Assembly (NCBI GenBank): GCA_024638905.1
Contig: JAHEJH010000047.1
Span: 44-7,719, forward strand
Source of the DNA: Luminiphilus sp.
GTDB lineage: Bacteria > Pseudomonadota > Gammaproteobacteria > Pseudomonadales > Halieaceae
Length of the DNA: 7,676 bases
Reading direction: 5' to 3'
The notes under the pieces are model-generated. The model had not been told where the DNA came from and searched no databases. It saw only the letters and a list, made by a program, of their open reading frames with translations. Positions within the stretch are counted from its first letter, which is position 1. The number at the start of each line of letters is the position of its first letter. Shown piece by piece: positions 1 through 4,510 of the stretch. The position numbers and the translations under genes were made by a program.

Positions 1-32
1 CTTTGAAAGACCTCGCAGCCGAAGTGCCAGGA

Positions 33-46
33 AGTACCTTTGTACT
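33..46. promoter_or_regulatory. LexA-box match (left)
   Basis: AGTAC-CTTT-GTACT is a perfect inverted repeat with a 4-nt centre and fits the cyanobacterial LexA consensus RGTACNNNDGTWCB at every position. The promoter it would control is not clear. The target may be a gene off the left edge on the minus strand. A second perfect match lies in the other AT-rich region at 4749-4762. Confidence 0.55.
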
Positions 47-270
47 AGCGGCAGTTAGTATCAATCTAACATCGACAATCGTACATCTCGCTCTATTTTA
101 CATATAGTGATCGTTAAATATATTTAACATCAACACATATCGATTGTAGCTAATAATATATATTTTGCCTGACACTTTTCGATGTAAAGAATTAGTCTCC
201 TGTTTTATTTGTCAATGTTAATCTATTTTGCTGCATCCTTATATATAAATATATTTAAGGGCGAGATGTT

Positions 271-305
271 ATGCGCGCGCGTGCGCGTGATCGTGCGCGC
301 GTGCA
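271..305. repeat. Alternating purine-pyrimidine tracts
   Basis: Two tracts, 271-289 and 292-305, alternate purine and pyrimidine almost perfectly and consist mainly of CG and TG steps. They are separated by a short GATC-type interruption. Such tracts are prone to Z-DNA. They sit exactly where the AT-rich left flank changes to GC-rich sequence. Confidence 0.6.
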
Positions 306-310
306 ATCTC

Positions 311-340
311 ATGGGGCCTCATGGGGCCGCATGGGGTGCC
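311..340. repeat. Three phased 10-bp tandem repeats
   Basis: ATGGGGCCTC, ATGGGGCCGC and ATGGGGTGCC follow each other without spacers, each preceded by C. The 10-bp period is about one helical turn. The function is unknown. No gene overlaps them. Confidence 0.75.
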
Positions 341-386
341 GTGTGGGGGTTATGGCGGCGCTGTGAGCCGTGGACGCTCTCAGAGG

Positions 387-396
387 CGCCTAGGCG
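387..396. repeat. 10-bp perfect palindrome
   Basis: CGCCTAGGCG is self-complementary and lies in the gene-free GC-rich stretch. In GC-rich DNA this alone is weak evidence for a protein-binding site. Confidence 0.3.
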
Positions 397-444
397 GGCC
401 AGCAAAGCGCCTCAATGCTGCGGCGGGGCCAATACTGCAAGAAT

Positions 445-492
445 GCGCCCTTGTAGCCTCTCAGGGCCTCTCAAGGGCGCTCAGCAGTGAGC
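445..492. repeat. Two overlapping inverted repeats
   Basis: GCGCCCTTG (445-453) pairs perfectly with CAAGGGCGC (472-480) around an 18-nt loop that contains CTCTCA repeats. Next to it, GCTCA (479-483) pairs with TGAGC (488-492). The two hairpins overlap by two bases and could be alternatives. They lie just past the array terminator. No T-run follows on either strand, so they do not look like terminators. Confidence 0.5.
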
Positions 493-518
493 AAGGGCGA
501 GCGGTGGCGATCATGCAC

Positions 519-550
519 AAAAAAGCCCCCGCCCGGTCAGGGGCGAGGGC
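519..550 (-). terminator. Rho-independent terminator of the minus-strand array
   Basis: Read on the minus strand, GCCCTCGCCC pairs with GGGCGGGGGC (10 bp with one G-T wobble) around a 6-nt loop, followed at once by six T. It begins 33 nt past the stop codon of the GP88-family gene and closes the transcription unit. The plus strand has no matching T-run. Confidence 0.85.
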
Positions 551-582
551 AGGGGCTGCAGGGCAGCGCGGCAGGGGCGGGA

Positions 583-1671
583 CTAGTCCGGCCAGGTCAG
601 CAGGGCCGAGCCATCGGGCAGATGCTGAGGCATGCCATGGGCGGCCAGACTAAAAGCGTCGGCCTCAGGGCCGCAGCCCCGGGCGTTCTTCAATCGCAGC
701 AGGACGGCCACCCCATGGGGATCGGTCCAGCGGTGATCACCTCCAGCGTCACCGTCGACCGTGGGGACGGTGATCGACTCACCGCCTGCGGTCAGGGTGA
801 GGGCCGAGGGCAGGGGGGCGCCGCGCTTAACCCGGACGGGCACCGACAGGCGGAAGCCCGCACGCAAAGCGGCCACGGCATCAGCGCAACCGGTCAAGCG
901 ATCAGGCTTAAAGGAGCTGGTCACATCCACCGGGCCGGCGTCCCGTTGAGCAATCAAGCCGAGGGGGCCATTAACAGGGGCGGCGCTGTACTCATAGGGG
1001 CGCAGCTCAGGGACAGCGGCCAGGCGGGCGGCCATGGTCGCCTCTCCAGGGGTCACGTCGACGCCATAACGGGCGGCGATCGCCTCGGCCTCGGCCTCAG
1101 ATACGGGCACGACGTGGCGATGCCAAGGGTGATCATCAGTACCGCGCAACCGGACAGCCAGGGGTAAGCCGTCGCGGCGTGCCCTTAACAGGTGGCGGAG
1201 AGCACTCCAGAACACAGCACGGCCGAATGCCTCGGGATCGTCAAGGCGGGCGAGAGTCCGGCGGCCACGGGCCGCGACTATCGGGTTTTTTTCAGGCGAT
1301 CCCATCCCGGCATGACCAGCCCACGCCAGACAAGCACCCCCCGCCCCGCCACAGCCAGGAGTAGCCCATGGGCACGCGTTATAGGCGCGGGCCTTCTGCG
1401 TCAGGCCGTGGGCCTCGGCGAGGGAGAACAAAGAGGGCACGAACGACCGGGGGCCGTCGGCCGGATTGTCGGGATTAATCGCCTCAGCCAACGAACGGGC
1501 GGGCAGGGTGTAAAGGATCACCGCGCGGGCGCGGGCCTGACCGTGGCGCAGCTTGGGACTCTGACGGTCGGTGGTGAGCAGCGTTGACGAGCTGAGGCCC
1601 CATCGGGCCAACAGGGCGCGGGCGTCGGCCGGCAGAGCACAGGGCCGGGACGGGTTGATCAGGGCGGGCAT
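583..1671 (-). CDS. GP88-family protein
   Basis: This 362-aa product is the only array member I can place. It has the layout of the GP88 family (mycobacteriophage gene product 88), known from phages, plasmids and mobile islands, with no established function. Visible features are a regularly spaced cysteine cluster (C100, C107, C114) in an NACPWATPGC segment, then CLAWAGHAG and a basic VAARGRR stretch. RLRGTDDHPW follows at 174-183 (the family's usual form is RLNGTSD.PW), PYEYSAAP at 225-232, VDGD at 305-308 and TDPHGV at 316-321 near the C-terminus. The spaced cysteines suggest metal or cluster binding, which is inference. The ATG at 1671 has no Shine-Dalgarno; a C-rich heptamer leader precedes it. 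A terminator follows the stop. As the largest and last gene it may be the effector of the array. Family assignment is from motifs by eye. Confidence 0.8.
   Translation of the reverse strand: MPALINPSRPCALPADARALLARWGLSSSTLLTTDRQSPKLRHGQARARAVILYTLPARSLAEAINPDNPADGPRSFVPSLFSLAEAHGLTQKARAYNACPWATPGCGGAGGACLAWAGHAGMGSPEKNPIVAARGRRTLARLDDPEAFGRAVFWSALRHLLRARRDGLPLAVRLRGTDDHPWHRHVVPVSEAEAEAIAARYGVDVTPGEATMAARLAAVPELRPYEYSAAPVNGPLGLIAQRDAGPVDVTSSFKPDRLTGCADAVAALRAGFRLSVPVRVKRGAPLPSALTLTAGGESITVPTVDGDAGGDHRWTDPHGVAVLLRLKNARGCGPEADAFSLAAHGMPQHLPDGSALLTWPD
1075..1084. repeat. HIP1 octamer within GP88 gene
   Basis: GGCGATCGCC contains the highly iterated palindrome GCGATCGC, abundant in many cyanobacterial genomes. 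It is one of three copies in the window. Confidence 0.7.
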
Positions 1672-1674
1672 TTT

Positions 1675-1699
1675 GTAAGGGGTAAGGGTTAGGGGTTAG
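1675..1699 (-). repeat. C-rich heptamer leader before GP88 gene
   Basis: On the plus strand this reads as about three and a half heptamers of type TAAGGGG / TAAGGGT / TAGGGGT. On the coding strand it is CCCTTACCCC-like and runs from the TAA of the 121-aa gene to a few bases before the GP88 ATG. No Shine-Dalgarno is present. It is the most regular of six related leaders. Confidence 0.7.
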
Positions 1700-2061
1700 A
1701 CCAGATCGCAGAGGATCAACCACGAATCGGGATCATCCGGCTCAACTGATCGGCCGTCGGGCGTCTCGGCCATGCCGTCCAACGTCCACCGCATGGCGTC
1801 GGCGTGAGACGGCACGACGTGCCAGGCATCGCCGAACCGAAGCCGCAGCACCTTGTAGGGGCCGAACTGCCCCACATCGCCGGTGGTAATCAATCCGGCG
1901 TCAGTCTCGGGATGCCTCAGCCGTTGGCGGCCACCATGCGGGGCGCGGGCGATCCTGATCGTTCGGTCGGCCTTCCGTGCTTTAAGCGTAGGGGTGAGCA
2001 GTAACTGCTCAGCGGCGACGGATTCCCAATAGGGGGCCGACCAATCAATGGCGGCCGTCAT
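1696..2061 (-). CDS. Hypothetical 121-aa protein
   Basis: I do not recognise this protein. It is 121 aa, rich in Trp and Asp, with an N-terminal IDWSAPYWES segment and a basic patch at about 28-50. A GDVGQFGPYKVLRLRFGD segment could be beta-strand-rich, and the acidic C-terminus ends in SWLILCDLV. No signal peptide or membrane segment is seen, so it is probably cytoplasmic. The ATG overlaps the stop of the 66-aa gene by ATGA and has GAGG 7 nt upstream, which supports this start and translational coupling. The GP88 gene follows after a 24-nt gap filled by the C-rich leader. Confidence 0.7.
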   Translation of the reverse strand: MTAAIDWSAPYWESVAAEQLLLTPTLKARKADRTIRIARAPHGGRQRLRHPETDAGLITTGDVGQFGPYKVLRLRFGDAWHVVPSHADAMRWTLDGMAETPDGRSVEPDDPDSWLILCDLV

Positions 2062-2258
2062 GGCTGGCCCTCGGGGGCGAGAATGGCAAAAGCAACCTCT
2101 AGCACTTCTTTGACGCGGTCAACGTCGGCGGGCGGCATGCCGCCGGCGATCAGCTCGGCTTGACCAACCACCTCGGCCGCGATCGATTCGTGGGGGGCCG
2201 TTACGGCCAACAGCAGGGCAGCCGTAAGGGCTTGGGTGGGGTTCTTTAATTCAGGCAT
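2058..2258 (-). CDS. Hypothetical 66-aa protein
   Basis: This small 66-aa protein is unrecognised. It is largely helical in appearance: an Ala/Leu-rich stretch (about 9-21) and a second helix (VDRVKEVLEVAFAIL, about 46-60) with heptad-like hydrophobics. It could be a small adaptor or dimerising protein, but nothing proves that. It starts 3 nt after the stop of the 109-aa gene, with GAGG spaced 8 nt from the ATG, and ends with a 4-nt ATGA overlap with the 121-aa gene. The three genes therefore appear to be translated as a coupled set. Confidence 0.65.
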   Translation of the reverse strand: MPELKNPTQALTAALLLAVTAPHESIAAEVVGQAELIAGGMPPADVDRVKEVLEVAFAILAPEGQP

Positions 2259-2261
2259 GGT

Positions 2262-2591
2262 TTAAACCTCGGAAGCGGTAAGGGGCAAAACGGGGCAAAG
2301 GTTGGCCGGGCCGACGGGGTACGCGTAGCGATCGCCGCCATCCATCGACAGGGCGGCGCCGAGTATCTGCCACCGGCCGAGGCCATCAGGGATTAGCTCG
2401 GCATTGAATCGATCAACTGCGGCGCGGGCCGCGGCGTCGGGGCCGGCGGCGAATGGAGCAGTGGCGCGGTATTGGTCGGCGCGATCACGCCCGCGCTTAA
2501 TTACAGCGGCCCATACGGCGCCCTTGGTATCGGTCGGGCCCCGGTACTCAACAAAGCATCCGGGCACGTAGTGGGCAGGATGGGAGGACAT
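2262..2591 (-). CDS. Hypothetical 109-aa protein
   Basis: I cannot assign this 109-aa protein. It begins MSSHPAHYVPGCFVEYRGP and continues with a likely strand (AVWAAVIKRG). A helix (AAARAAVDRFNAEL, about 53-66) and a short GRWQILGAALSMDGG segment follow. Two cysteines (residues 12 and 99) are far apart and form no zinc motif. It looks cytoplasmic. The ATG at 2591 has no Shine-Dalgarno; a C-rich leader fills the 20-nt gap after the 107-aa gene. The 66-aa gene starts 3 nt after its stop. Confidence 0.65.
   Translation of the reverse strand: MSSHPAHYVPGCFVEYRGPTDTKGAVWAAVIKRGRDRADQYRATAPFAAGPDAAARAAVDRFNAELIPDGLGRWQILGAALSMDGGDRYAYPVGPANLCPVLPLTASEV
2328..2335. repeat. HIP1 octamer in 109-aa gene
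   Basis: GCGATCGC, the cyanobacterial highly iterated palindrome, lies inside the 109-aa gene. Confidence 0.65.
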
Positions 2592-2594
2592 TTT

Positions 2595-2614
2595 GGGTAG
2601 GGGGTAAGGGGTCA
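2595..2614 (-). repeat. C-rich leader before 109-aa gene
   Basis: The plus strand reads GGGTAGGGGGTAAGGGG followed by the stop codon of the 107-aa gene. On the coding strand this is a CCCCTTACCCCC-type leader ending four bases before the ATG. Confidence 0.65.
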
Positions 2615-2935
2615 GGAGTCGAGAGCGCCGAGCGCCTCGTCAATACGCCAGCCGACGAAATTTTCGAGGTCATCGATATCAGGACCGGGCCAGATATCGC
2701 CCTCCCTATCGCCGGATGGGTCGATGAGCCAGTGGCCCACCTCGTCAGGATCATCGGGACAGTGGCCGGGCTTGATTGTCCAGCCAGTGCACTCCTGCAG
2801 CAGGTCGGACAGCTCCCACCATTCCAGATGGACGCCCTGGCGCCATAGATCGGCGGCGGTGACAGGTGGGGTGGGTGGGAGGGCGAGAGCGGCGGCGGAG
2901 AACGGCGCGGCCAAGGCGGCGGCGGGGTTGATCAT
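2612..2935 (-). CDS. Hypothetical acidic 107-aa protein
   Basis: This protein is unrecognised. The N-terminal 25 residues are Ala/Pro-rich and may be a flexible linker. The rest is acidic and Trp-rich: WRQGVHLEWWELSDLLQE, then WTIKPGHCPDDPDEVGHWLIDP, then WPGPDIDDLENFVGWRID. The strong acidity with many tryptophans is compatible with a small protein-binding or DNA-mimic-like role, but that is speculation. I chose the ATG at 2935 because it overlaps the stop of the HTH gene as ATGA. An in-frame ATG three codons upstream would lie deeper inside that gene. No clear Shine-Dalgarno is present, so translation may depend on coupling. Confidence 0.65.
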   Translation of the reverse strand: MINPAAALAAPFSAAALALPPTPPVTAADLWRQGVHLEWWELSDLLQECTGWTIKPGHCPDDPDEVGHWLIDPSGDREGDIWPGPDIDDLENFVGWRIDEALGALDS

Positions 2936-3123
2936 GCGAGGCACCAGCGGCGGGCGGTGGTGTGGGAGATGCCGAGGGCCGCCCCAATGGCGCGGAAAGA
3001 CTGACCGGCGGCGCGCATGCGGCGCGCGCGCTGTTGTGGGCTCTCAGTGGCCCACAGCAGGATCAGGACCGGGAGGATGATCAGGGCCAGGATCGCGGCC
3101 GTAATGGTGGTGATGGCTTCCAT
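2932..3123 (-). CDS. Small membrane-anchored helix-turn-helix protein
   Basis: This 63-aa protein appears to have two parts. Residues about 6-26 are almost wholly hydrophobic (AAILALIILPVLILLWA) and look like one transmembrane helix. Residues about 31-61 (RARRMRAAGQSFRAIGAALG, then ISHTTARRW) match a Hin/homeodomain-like helix-turn-helix as found in resolvases and transposase N-termini. The basic HTH half would face the cytoplasm. There is no catalytic domain, so it is not a recombinase. It could tether DNA to the membrane or act as a membrane-bound regulator, which is inference. The ATG lies 3 nt after the stop of the 85-aa gene, with GAGG 8 nt upstream. Its stop overlaps the next start. Confidence 0.75.
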   Translation of the reverse strand: MEAITTITAAILALIILPVLILLWATESPQQRARRMRAAGQSFRAIGAALGISHTTARRWCLA

Positions 3124-3136
3124 TGATCACGCCTCG
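3124..3136. repeat. 13-bp repeat at a gene 3' end (copy 1)
   Basis: TGATCACGCCTCG contains the stop codon and last codons of the 85-aa gene. An identical copy at 4034-4046 covers the end of the 82-aa gene, so both proteins end in similar Glu-Ala residues. It may be a trace of duplication. Confidence 0.45.
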
Positions 3137-3384
3137 CTCGCTGAACCAGCGGCGGCGACGAGGGACGCCGCGCCGGTAAAGGCGCACCCCATGATCGCAG
3201 CGGCTGCCATGGCTTGGAACCTGTCGCCCTTGTCTTGAGCAATGGAAGCCAGGGGGAAAATGGAGAGCAGGCAAACAGCGGCCGAGGCGCTGAACATCGC
3301 GACACGGGCGAATTTTTCGCGGCGCTCGCGGCGCGCAATGGCGCGGCGAATGTGGGGGGCGGTGGATGGGTGGAGATTGGACAT
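3127..3384 (-). CDS. Small two-helix membrane protein, 85 aa
   Basis: This 85-aa protein is unrecognised. It has a basic N-terminus (RRAIARRERREK, about 12-23) and then two hydrophobic helices, about 26-44 and 62-80, separated by a short polar loop (AQDKGDRFQ). By the positive-inside rule the N-terminus would be cytoplasmic, and with two helices the C-terminus as well. The shape resembles a small holin or a membrane anchor, but no holin motif is visible. The ATG at 3384 was chosen over an upstream one at 3408 because TTACCTCCAATGTC there closely matches the start context of the 57-aa gene (TTAGCTCCAATGTC). No Shine-Dalgarno is seen. The membrane-HTH gene follows after 3 nt, so the two may work together at the membrane. 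Confidence 0.65.
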   Translation of the reverse strand: MSNLHPSTAPHIRRAIARRERREKFARVAMFSASAAVCLLSIFPLASIAQDKGDRFQAMAAAAIMGCAFTGAASLVAAAGSASEA

Positions 3385-3390
3385 TGGAGG

Positions 3391-3413
3391 TAAGGGGGTA
3401 AGGGGCAAGGGGG
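3391..3413 (-). repeat. C-rich leader before 85-aa gene
   Basis: The plus strand has TAAGGGGG, TAAGGGG and CAAGGGGG in tandem, that is three G-runs. The coding strand is pyrimidine-rich and ends in ACCTCCAATG. ACCTCC resembles the anti-Shine-Dalgarno itself, so it cannot act as an ordinary Shine-Dalgarno. Confidence 0.65.
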
Positions 3414-3419
3414 AGGAAA

Positions 3420-3593
3420 TCAGAAGGAGAGGGGGAAGGGGTAGAGCATGGGGGCGATCGTGGCGTCAGCGTCCCAGATGCGCGCAATATTCAAGAGGAG
3501 AGCGGCGGCGGCGGCCTGTGAGGCGCCGGGGGCCGTGTCGATCTTGGTGAGGGTGCGGGGGCCGCTGATCACGAATCGGTAGGTGTTCGACAT
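3420..3593 (-). CDS. Hypothetical 57-aa protein
   Basis: This 57-aa protein begins MSNTYRFVISGPRTL and has an Ala/Leu-rich helix at about 24-37 (GASQAAAAALLLNI). Its tail is hydrophobic and Pro-containing (APMLYPFPLSF). I do not recognise it. The hydrophobic part is too short and polar-interrupted for a confident membrane helix. The tail is encoded by C-rich sequence resembling the array's leader repeats, so a repeat may have entered the 3' end of the gene. The ATG at 3593 shares its context with the 85-aa gene. A terminator and operator-like palindromes upstream suggest that a separate transcript begins near here. Confidence 0.55.
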   Translation of the reverse strand: MSNTYRFVISGPRTLTKIDTAPGASQAAAAALLLNIARIWDADATIAPMLYPFPLSF

Positions 3594-3599
3594 TGGAGC

Positions 3600-3620
3600 T
3601 AAGGGGGGAAGGGGTAAGGG
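3600..3620 (-). repeat. C-rich leader before 57-aa gene
   Basis: The plus strand has TAAGGGGGG, AAGGGG and TAAGGG in tandem, seven bases from the start codon. With the nearby GGG of the adjoining palindrome it gives four G-runs on the template strand. Confidence 0.6.
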
Positions 3621-3633
3621 CCACCGGGTGGCC
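3619..3633. promoter_or_regulatory. 15-bp palindrome, possible operator
   Basis: GGCCACC-G-GGTGGCC is a perfect inverted repeat around a single base, 26-40 nt upstream of the 57-aa gene. The odd-length dyad fits a dimeric repressor site. The HTH protein of this array is one candidate binder, by inference only. Confidence 0.4.
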
Positions 3634-3654
3634 TCTTGATCAAAACAATACAGC

Positions 3655-3689
3655 AACGGGTGAGAGCTGAAAACATTCTCTCACCCGTT
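3655..3689. promoter_or_regulatory. 12-bp perfect inverted repeat
   Basis: AACGGGTGAGAG (3655-3666) pairs with CTCTCACCCGTT (3678-3689) around an 11-nt loop. It is 62-96 nt upstream of the 57-aa gene and downstream of the 45-aa gene's terminator. No T-run follows on either strand, so an operator or leader hairpin is likelier than a terminator. Confidence 0.5.
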
Positions 3690-3716
3690 CTGCAGAATGT
3701 CTTAACAATTGCGCCC

Positions 3717-3743
3717 AAAAAATAACCCCGCGCGGCGGCGGGG
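3717..3743 (-). terminator. Rho-independent terminator after 45-aa gene
   Basis: On the minus strand CCCCGC pairs with GCGGGG around a 6-nt loop, followed by TTATTTTTT. It lies 8 nt past the stop of the 45-aa gene and would separate an 82-aa/45-aa upstream unit from the genes to the left. Confidence 0.75.
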
Positions 3744-3751
3744 TGGTGGTG

Positions 3752-3889
3752 TTACTCGGAGAGGCGTTTCAGATCCTCGAGGTGTTCGCTGGTCGTGTCG
3801 ACGTACTCGTTGATGAGTCGCTGGAGGCGCTCATCGGACTCGCGCATCTCAGCGGTGAGGGCGCGGAGGCGGTCGGCGATTCTGCCCAT
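3752..3889 (-). CDS. Small coiled-coil-like 45-aa protein
   Basis: This short reading frame encodes 45 aa starting MGRIADRLRALTAEMRESDE and ending LEDLKRLSE. It is one long amphipathic, highly charged helix with hydrophobic residues at heptad-like spacing (I4, L8, L11, M15, L22, L25, I26, L37, L40, L43), so a dimeric coiled coil is likely. Support for it as a gene is a terminator 8 nt past the TAA, a C-rich leader before the ATG like its neighbours', and a hairpin and AT-rich box upstream. No Shine-Dalgarno is seen. A role as an antitoxin-like or adaptor peptide is possible but unproven. Confidence 0.6.
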   Translation of the reverse strand: MGRIADRLRALTAEMRESDERLQRLINEYVDTTSEHLEDLKRLSE

Positions 3890-3895
3890 TGATTC

Positions 3896-3913
3896 GTGGG
3901 GGTATGGGGTAAC
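3896..3913 (-). repeat. C-rich leader before 45-aa gene
   Basis: The plus strand reads GTGGGGGTATGGGGTAAC, so the coding strand is GTTACCCCATACCCCCAC, 6 nt before the ATG. It is a degenerate member of the leader family. Confidence 0.5.
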
Positions 3914-3931
3914 ACGCGGGGGTGCCCGCGT
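3914..3931. repeat. Hairpin upstream of 45-aa gene
   Basis: ACGCGGG and CCCGCGT form a perfect 7-bp stem around GGTG. It abuts the C-rich leader and would sit in the 5' untranslated RNA of the 45-aa gene. Confidence 0.45.
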
Positions 3932-3944
3932 ACAAACGACATTA

Positions 3945-3990
3945 GCGAATATTCGCGCGCACCCGCGAATATTTTATATTTCTTTATATT
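3945..3990 (-). promoter_or_regulatory. AT-rich box with palindrome, possible promoter
   Basis: This is a short AT-rich island in GC-rich DNA between the 82-aa and 45-aa genes. GCGAATATTCGC (3945-3956) is a perfect 12-bp palindrome, and GCGAATATT recurs at 3965-3973. On the minus strand TATAAA occurs twice (3973-3978 and 3983-3988) as possible -10 elements, but I see no good -35. It may be a regulated promoter for the 45-aa gene. Confidence 0.4.
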
Positions 3991-4033
3991 TCACGCGCGC
4001 GGGGTCGCGCTGTCGGGCCGGATCGCGGCCCAC

Positions 4034-4046
4034 TGATCACGCCTCG
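4034..4046. repeat. 13-bp repeat at a gene 3' end (copy 2)
   Basis: TGATCACGCCTCG, identical to 3124-3136, spans the stop codon of the 82-aa gene. Confidence 0.45.
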
Positions 4047-4285
4047 GCGAGGGCAGAGGCGGCGGCGCCGCGCAGGCCCACAACTAAGGCGGCCACGTCG
4101 GCGGGCAGGGCTTGGCCCTCCAACGTGCCGAGCAGGGCAGCGGCGGCGGCCGGGGTCAGTGCGACTTGAACCGTATGGGCGGGGGCGGCCACTAATGGTG
4201 AGCCATCCCACCGCGTCGAAACAAGGGCGGCAGGGGCGCCGGCCAAGTCGGCGGCATTTTCGAAATGGTGGCGGGTGATAGTCAC
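4037..4285 (-). CDS. Hypothetical 82-aa protein, first gene of the array
   Basis: This 82-aa protein is unrecognised. After MTITRHHFENAADLAGAP comes a probable strand (AALVSTRWDGSPLVAA), then Ala/Leu-rich helices from about residue 45 to the end (LTPAAAAALLGTLEG, ADVAALVVGLRGAAA), ending in ALAEA. It is probably a small soluble helical protein. I chose the GTG at 4285 because the promoter, a 5' hairpin and a TTACCC-type leader lie just upstream. An in-frame ATG at 4327 would overlap the -10 box and could not be on that transcript. No Shine-Dalgarno is seen. A 147-nt gap with an AT-rich box precedes the 45-aa gene. Confidence 0.6.
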   Translation of the reverse strand: MTITRHHFENAADLAGAPAALVSTRWDGSPLVAAPAHTVQVALTPAAAAALLGTLEGQALPADVAALVVGLRGAAASALAEA

Positions 4286-4308
4286 GGATAACGGGCAATG
4301 GGTAAGGG
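4286..4308 (-). repeat. C-rich leader before 82-aa gene
   Basis: The coding strand reads CCCTTACCCATTGCCCG, then TTATCC directly before GTG. It is a degenerate member of the leader family and overlaps the foot of the 5' hairpin. Confidence 0.5.
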
Positions 4309-4321
4309 CGACGAATCGCCC
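4306..4321 (-). other. UUCG-capped hairpin at the predicted mRNA 5' end
   Basis: On the minus strand GGGCGA-TTCG-TCGCCC forms a perfect 6-bp stem with a UUCG tetraloop, a very stable RNA loop type. From the promoter at 4327-4356 transcription should start near 4320, so the hairpin would be the first thing in the RNA. 5'-terminal hairpins are known to protect bacterial mRNAs from decay. Confidence 0.6.
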
Positions 4322-4326
4322 ACCCA

Positions 4327-4356
4327 TATATAGGGGCAGGAGTGAGCGAACGTCAA
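4327..4356 (-). promoter_or_regulatory. Sigma70-type promoter of the array
   Basis: On the minus strand TTGACG (4351-4356) and TATATA (4327-4332) are 18 nt apart, close to TTGACA-N17-TATAAT. The start point should be near 4320, giving a leader of about 35 nt before the GTG at 4285. It is the best promoter seen for the ten-gene array. Confidence 0.65.
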
Positions 4357-4510
4357 CAGCTCCCACCGGTGAGAGCAAGACACCCGCCTTTCAATCGTCC
4401 GGCGGAAGGCCCGGACGGGTGAGGTGGGCGCGGCCTGGCCGTGGGGGTCACCGTGGGCCATCACCACCGGCACGGGCGCCCTTACGGGGCGGCCACAGCG
4501 GAGCGGCGAC

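Larger units (their letters stand above)
1..518. other. Gene-free left region, AT-rich then GC-rich
   Basis: I find no supported gene here. Positions 1 to about 270 are AT-rich and hold a LexA-box match near the left edge. From about 271 the composition turns sharply GC-rich, with alternating purine-pyrimidine tracts, a 10-bp tandem repeat and inverted repeats, listed separately. Open frames on the plus strand lack ribosome sites and protein-like composition. The stretch is downstream of the terminator of the minus-strand array, so it may be a spacer, a control region for a gene off the left edge, or part of an origin. Confidence 0.6.

Noticed and set aside
10..30. Possible attachment-site partner at the left edge for the CTCGCAAGTCTCC-type repeat at 4814-4896
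   Set aside because: Only about seven bases (CCTCGCA) match, which is not meaningful.
3..107. Plus-strand frame open at the left edge, ending in a hydrophobic LALFYI-type segment, as the end of a gene entering the window
   Set aside because: It would place the perfect LexA-type dyad inside a coding region, it has no visible start, and most of it lies in AT-rich DNA. Too short to decide.
209..1167. Several plus-strand frames across the left region and opposite the GP88 gene
   Set aside because: They lie over repeats or antisense to a gene with clear family motifs, and their products are low-complexity Gly/Arg/Ala-rich, as expected from antisense of GC-rich coding DNA.
3044..3487. A 147-aa minus-strand frame overlapping the 57-, 85- and 63-aa genes
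   Set aside because: Its product is Pro/Arg/Ser-rich with no domain pattern, and it conflicts with three genes that have coherent starts and membrane or HTH features.
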